This document shows positions 5,587-8,101 of a stretch of DNA of 8,101 bases, piece by piece; within the stretch, counting starts at the first letter, position 1; each line of letters opens with the position of its first letter. Source of the stretch: Fidelibacterota bacterium (lineage in GTDB: Bacteria; Fidelibacterota; Fidelibacteria; Fidelibacterales; Fidelibacteraceae); contig JAFGVT010000017.1 in NCBI GenBank assembly GCA_016937825.1, positions 1 through 8,101 of the forward strand. The letters run 5' to 3'. The notes under the pieces are model-generated. The model searched no databases, was not told the DNA's origin, and was given only the letters and a program-made list of their open reading frames with translations. The position numbers and the translations under genes are program-made.

Positions 5587-6726
5587 ATGAAAAAATTTGC
5601 TCTTGTTATTTTGCTCCTCTTGCTGGCGGGAACGTCCGGCTTTGCCGGCTCCGGACGGGCGCGGGACTGCGGAATCGAGATCGGGGTGCTGAAACCCGGA
5701 AAACTGAACGCCATCACGGATGTCAGCGGGGTTCGGGTCGGCCATACGACCCTTGTTTCGGGTGAGGACATCCGGACGGGCGTGACGGCGATCCTGCCGT
5801 ATACGGGGAACATCTATCAAATGAAGGTCCCGGCCGCGATCCATATCGGGAACGGGTTCGGAAAACTCGCAGGTTACAGCCAGGTGAAAGAGCTGGGTAA
5901 CCTCGAGACGCCCATTGTCCTGACGAATACGCTGAGCGTGCCCGCAGCTTCGGAGGCGCTGATCACGTATACCCTGAGCATGAAGGGAAATGAGAATGTG
6001 CGGTCGGTCAATCCACTCGTCGGGGAGACCAACGACAGCTGGCTGAACGATATCCGCGGCCGGCATGTCCGGGAAGAGCATGTTCTTTCCGCCATCCGGA
6101 ACGCCAAAGGCGGGAAGGTTAGGGAGGGAAATGTCGGCGCCGGAACGGGGACGATCTGTTTCGGATATAAGGGCGGGATCGGCACCGCTTCCCGCGTTCT
6201 CCCGGCATCGTTGGGCGGCTATACGGTCGGCGTGCTGGTGCAGACGAATTTCGGAGGCGTACTGCAGATCGACGGGGTGCCGGTCGGAGAGGAACTCGGC
6301 AGCTATTCATTCCGAAGCGATATCATGAACAGCGCGGACGGTTCCTGCATGATCGTGGTCATCGCGGACGCGCCGCTCTGCGCACGCAATCTGGAGCGGG
6401 TGGCAAAGCGGGCCATGATGGGACTTGCCAGAACCGGCGGCATCGCCTCGAACGGCAGCGGGGATTATGTCATCGCCCTATCCACCGCGGCGGAAAATTT
6501 TGTTCCCCATTCGGATGAGGGAACGATCTACGCCAGCAAGGTCCTGCGCAATGACGACATGTCCGCGATCTTTCTCGCCACCATCGAGGCGACCGAAGAG
6601 GCCATCGTCAACTCCCTTTTTGCAGCGGAAACCATGACCGGCCGGGAGGGACATGTCGTGGAAGCCCTGCCGCTGGAGCGCGTGCTTGAGATCATGAAAA
6701 AATATCCTGCAGGAACGCAGAAGTAA
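5587..6726 (+). CDS. Secreted P1-family (S58, DmpA/BapA-type) aminopeptidase
   Basis: A 379-residue N-terminal-nucleophile hydrolase of the P1/DmpA family. Members are made as a proenzyme that cuts itself before a serine, which then becomes the N-terminal nucleophile of the small subunit; substrates include N-terminal D-amino acids (DmpA) and beta-amino acids (BapA). The predicted cut is G252-S253 in NSADGSCMIVV. Matching active-site positions are N221 (VLVQTNFGG, 32 residues before the serine, as in DmpA) and S291-G292-D293. Other family blocks are NAITDVSGVRVGHTT (41-55), the HIGNGFGKLAG region (86-96), NVGAGTGTICFGYKGGIGTA (182-201) and DAPLCARNLERVAKRA (261-276). Residues 1-20 are a Sec signal peptide ending GFA, so it should act in the periplasm, as reported for BapA. 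AAGGA lies 9 bases upstream of the ATG. The amidase gene ends 58 bases earlier on the same strand, suggesting co-expression in peptide breakdown. Substrate preference cannot be read from the sequence. Confidence 0.92.
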   Translation: MKKFALVILLLLLAGTSGFAGSGRARDCGIEIGVLKPGKLNAITDVSGVRVGHTTLVSGEDIRTGVTAILPYTGNIYQMKVPAAIHIGNGFGKLAGYSQVKELGNLETPIVLTNTLSVPAASEALITYTLSMKGNENVRSVNPLVGETNDSWLNDIRGRHVREEHVLSAIRNAKGGKVREGNVGAGTGTICFGYKGGIGTASRVLPASLGGYTVGVLVQTNFGGVLQIDGVPVGEELGSYSFRSDIMNSADGSCMIVVIADAPLCARNLERVAKRAMMGLARTGGIASNGSGDYVIALSTAAENFVPHSDEGTIYASKVLRNDDMSAIFLATIEATEEAIVNSLFAAETMTGREGHVVEALPLERVLEIMKKYPAGTQK

Positions 6727-6785
6727 CGCCGGAAAAACCGGCTTCAGAACGCAGCATTGTGACAGCCGGAGGGAACAGATAAAAA

Positions 6786-7289
6786 ATGGACCTGGAATTC
6801 ACCGCACTGACAGAACAGGATTATCCCCTTGTTAAGGAGATCTACGATCACTATATCCTGCATTCCACGGCAACCTTCCACACCGAACCGCTCACGATCG
6901 CGGAACTGCGCGAGATGATACCCGCAGGACATCCGCGCTACCGTTCCTTTCTGATACATTGCGACGGCGCGGTCTGCGGTTTCTGTTATTTTGCGCCCTA
7001 TAAAAAACGCCCCGCCTATGACCGGAGCGCGGAGCTCACCCTCTACCTGAAACCGGCATTTACCCGCAGGGGGATCGGGCGACTTGCCCTGGAGCGACTT
7101 GAAATCTTAGCGAGAGAAAGCGGGATCAAGGTACTGCTGGGAATTATCTCGGGAGAAAATGTTGAAAGCATCCGGCTTTTCGAAGCCGGTGGATTTCACG
7201 CCTGTGCGCATTTCCGGGAGGTGGGCGAAAAATTCGGCCGGGTCCTGGATGTGATGGGATATGAAAAAATTCTGGATCCAACGGAATAA
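6786..7289 (+). CDS. GNAT N-acetyltransferase, phosphinothricin acetyltransferase-like
   Basis: A cytoplasmic acetyl-CoA-dependent N-acetyltransferase of 167 residues, the usual size for the Pat/Bar/MddA subgroup that acetylates amino-acid analogues such as phosphinothricin or methionine sulfoximine. The subgroup signature is YDHYILHSTATFHTEP (20-35), followed by FCYFAPYKKRPAYDRSAELTLYL (66-88), the acetyl-CoA loop around TRRGIGRLAL (93-102), IISGENVESIRLFEAGGF (120-137) and the closing GEKFGRVLDVMGYEKIL (147-163). The ATG is fixed by an in-frame stop two codons upstream. The best ribosome site (GGAGGG, 6768-6773) lies 12 bases away, rather far. The gene follows the P1 peptidase by 59 bases containing a small GCCGG/CCGGC hairpin without a T-run, so co-transcription is possible but unproven. 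The natural substrate is unknown; acetylation of a released amino acid is speculation. Confidence 0.88.
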   Translation: MDLEFTALTEQDYPLVKEIYDHYILHSTATFHTEPLTIAELREMIPAGHPRYRSFLIHCDGAVCGFCYFAPYKKRPAYDRSAELTLYLKPAFTRRGIGRLALERLEILARESGIKVLLGIISGENVESIRLFEAGGFHACAHFREVGEKFGRVLDVMGYEKILDPTE

Positions 7290-7319
7290 GCGGATCGCCT
7301 TGAAATTTTTCCCTTGCGG

Positions 7320-7685
7320 TCAGTCTGTCTCGCTTTGCTCTCCTGCCGAATACTTGATCACCTCCAGCGGGGAGACCGTGATCAGACCCCCAAAAGACGT
7401 TCGGGCGAGAAGGTCGTTGAGGACCGGAAGGAAACCTTCGATCTTTTCCTGTTCGTCCACGATCTCGATGATATGGGGCAGATCTTCCGAAAGACGCAGG
7501 ATCTTGCTGCTGTGAATGATCCTGCTGGTCGCGCCGAAACCCATGATCCCTTTGATTACCGTGGCTCCCGCGAGTCCGTATTTTTTAGCTTCCAGCACGA
7601 TCTTCTCATAGGCCGCCGTTGACCCGATCCGGTCCGAGTCCCCCATCATGATGCGAAGCAATGTCGCGTTCTTTTTCATCAGCAT
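7320..7685 (-). CDS. DUF190 PII-like protein, crcB-linked
   Basis: A small cytoplasmic protein of 121 residues belonging to DUF190, whose members have a ferredoxin-like fold related to PII signalling proteins. Typical blocks are LLRIMMGDSDR (9-19), the glycine-rich GLAGATVIKGIMGFGA (37-52), DLPHIIEIVDEQEKIEGFLP (68-87) and SFGGLITVSPLEVIKY (97-112). The family is repeatedly found beside crcB, as here; its biochemical role is not established, though PII-like proteins often bind nucleotides and modulate a membrane partner. The ATG at 7685 is favoured over one two codons later because GGAGG, inside the last codons of crcB, is five bases upstream. Only one base separates it from the crcB stop, so it should be translated with crcB. 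Its end faces the GNAT gene across 30 bases with no convincing terminator. Confidence 0.87.
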   Translation of the reverse strand: MLMKKNATLLRIMMGDSDRIGSTAAYEKIVLEAKKYGLAGATVIKGIMGFGATSRIIHSSKILRLSEDLPHIIEIVDEQEKIEGFLPVLNDLLARTSFGGLITVSPLEVIKYSAGEQSETD

Positions 7686-7686
7686 C

Positions 7687-8070
7687 TTATCCTCCGATCA
7701 TCCATTTTGCGGAAATGTACGCAACGGCCAAAGCACCCAGCGTCAGGAAGAGATTCAGCCCGACATTGGCGAAAGCAAGCAGGTATTCCGCATCGCGCAG
7801 AAGTTCCGTCGTTTCGAACGCAAAGGTGGAAAAGGTCGTGAATCCTCCGCAGAACCCGATGGTCAGGAACAGCCGCAGCCGCGGCGAGATCAGTCCCTGC
7901 ACGTCGAAATAAAAAATAATGAAACCTAAAATAAAGGTCCCCAGAACATTGACCGCCAGGGTTCCGTAGGGGAAATTGGGCGGCAGGATCTTTTGGGCAA
8001 AGCCGGACAGACCGTAACGCAGCGCCCCGCCCAGGGCGGCTCCGGCAGCCGCCAGCAAATAATTGGTCAT
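7687..8070 (-). CDS. crcB: Fluoride channel CrcB (Fluc)
   Basis: A 127-residue inner-membrane protein of the CrcB/Fluc family; two copies assemble head-to-tail into a fluoride-selective channel that lets toxic fluoride leave the cell. Key elements are GALRYG near the start (15-20), pore residue N41 in GTLAVNVLG, and GFCGGFTTFSTF (72-83) with F80 and F83, which match the phenylalanines lining the pore in studied Fluc channels. Four hydrophobic segments (about 3-26, 36-55, 66-85 and 97-121) fit the family. The start is the ATG at 8070. An upstream in-frame GTG at 8085 would place the evident ribosome site GAGGAG inside the gene. It is followed after one base by the DUF190 gene. A lone crcB usually forms a homodimer, but a second copy outside the window cannot be excluded. 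Confidence 0.95.
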   Translation of the reverse strand: MTNYLLAAAGAALGGALRYGLSGFAQKILPPNFPYGTLAVNVLGTFILGFIIFYFDVQGLISPRLRLFLTIGFCGGFTTFSTFAFETTELLRDAEYLLAFANVGLNLFLTLGALAVAYISAKWMIGG

Positions 8071-8077
8071 TCGGTCA

Positions 8078-8083
8078 CTCCTC
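8078..8083 (-). promoter_or_regulatory. Ribosome site deciding the crcB start
   Basis: On the minus strand GAGGAG lies 7 bases before the ATG at 8070 and overlaps the first codons of the longer GTG-initiated reading (GTG-AGG-AGT). This rules in favour of the 127-residue product. The remaining bases to 8101 show no recognisable promoter or riboswitch element. Confidence 0.75.
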
Positions 8084-8101
8084 ACGCCTTGGTGTGTGAA
8101 C

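Noticed and set aside
6728..6742. GCCGG-AAAAA-CCGGC hairpin after the P1 peptidase gene, as a terminator
   Set aside because: The stem is only 5 bp and is followed by TTCAGAAC, not a T-run; at best a weak pause or processing element.
8071..8101. Fluoride riboswitch upstream of crcB
   Set aside because: Only 31 bases upstream are present, holding the ribosome site and no recognisable crcB-motif elements; the question cannot be answered from this window.

Overview
The window comes from a Gram-negative-type (diderm) bacterium with moderately high GC. It encodes an outer-membrane beta-barrel, periplasmic binding and enzyme proteins with Sec or lipoprotein signals, and clear AGGAGG-type ribosome sites. 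The strong Shine-Dalgarno sequences argue against Bacteroidota; the phylum cannot be fixed from the sequence alone. Coding density is high. There is no tRNA, rRNA, CRISPR array, insertion sequence or phage gene. Every gene is recognisable at family level, although several families have poorly known roles.

Left block (1-2990, minus strand): a sulfate-uptake locus. In transcription order it reads: an Rrf2-family regulator (2923-2516), an OprP-like outer-membrane porin (2422-1268), the periplasmic sulfate-binding protein Sbp (1249-197) and the start of the inner-membrane permease CysT (189 to the window edge). Porin, sbp and cysT are separated by 18 and 7 bases and should be one transcript. The regulator and the porin each have their own sigma70-like promoter. 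Both promoter regions carry the same split motif, TATTGTCTA-N6-TTATAG (plus-strand reading), which occurs only where this regulator would be expected to act. The inferred model is an Rrf2/CymR-type regulator controlling itself and a sulfate import route that runs from outer-membrane pore to binding protein to ABC permease.

Middle block (3092-7289, plus strand), divergent from the first: a large TspO-related membrane protein, a lipoprotein amidase very like peptide amidase (Pam), a secreted P1-family (DmpA/BapA) self-processing aminopeptidase, and a phosphinothricin-acetyltransferase-like GNAT enzyme. The first three are closely spaced and probably form an operon. The two hydrolases together suggest extracytoplasmic trimming of peptides with unusual ends (C-terminal amides; D- or beta-amino-acid N-termini). 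The roles of the TspO-like protein and the GNAT enzyme in this are not known.

Right block (7320-8070, minus strand): crcB, a fluoride channel, followed after one base by a DUF190 gene encoding a PII-like protein. The two are almost certainly translationally coupled. The region upstream of crcB is cut off 31 bases beyond its start, so a fluoride riboswitch cannot be looked for.

I see no wholly new system. The most notable signals are the paired operator-like motif linking the regulator to the porin-sulfate operon, the porin/Sbp partnership itself, and the amidase plus P1 peptidase pair.
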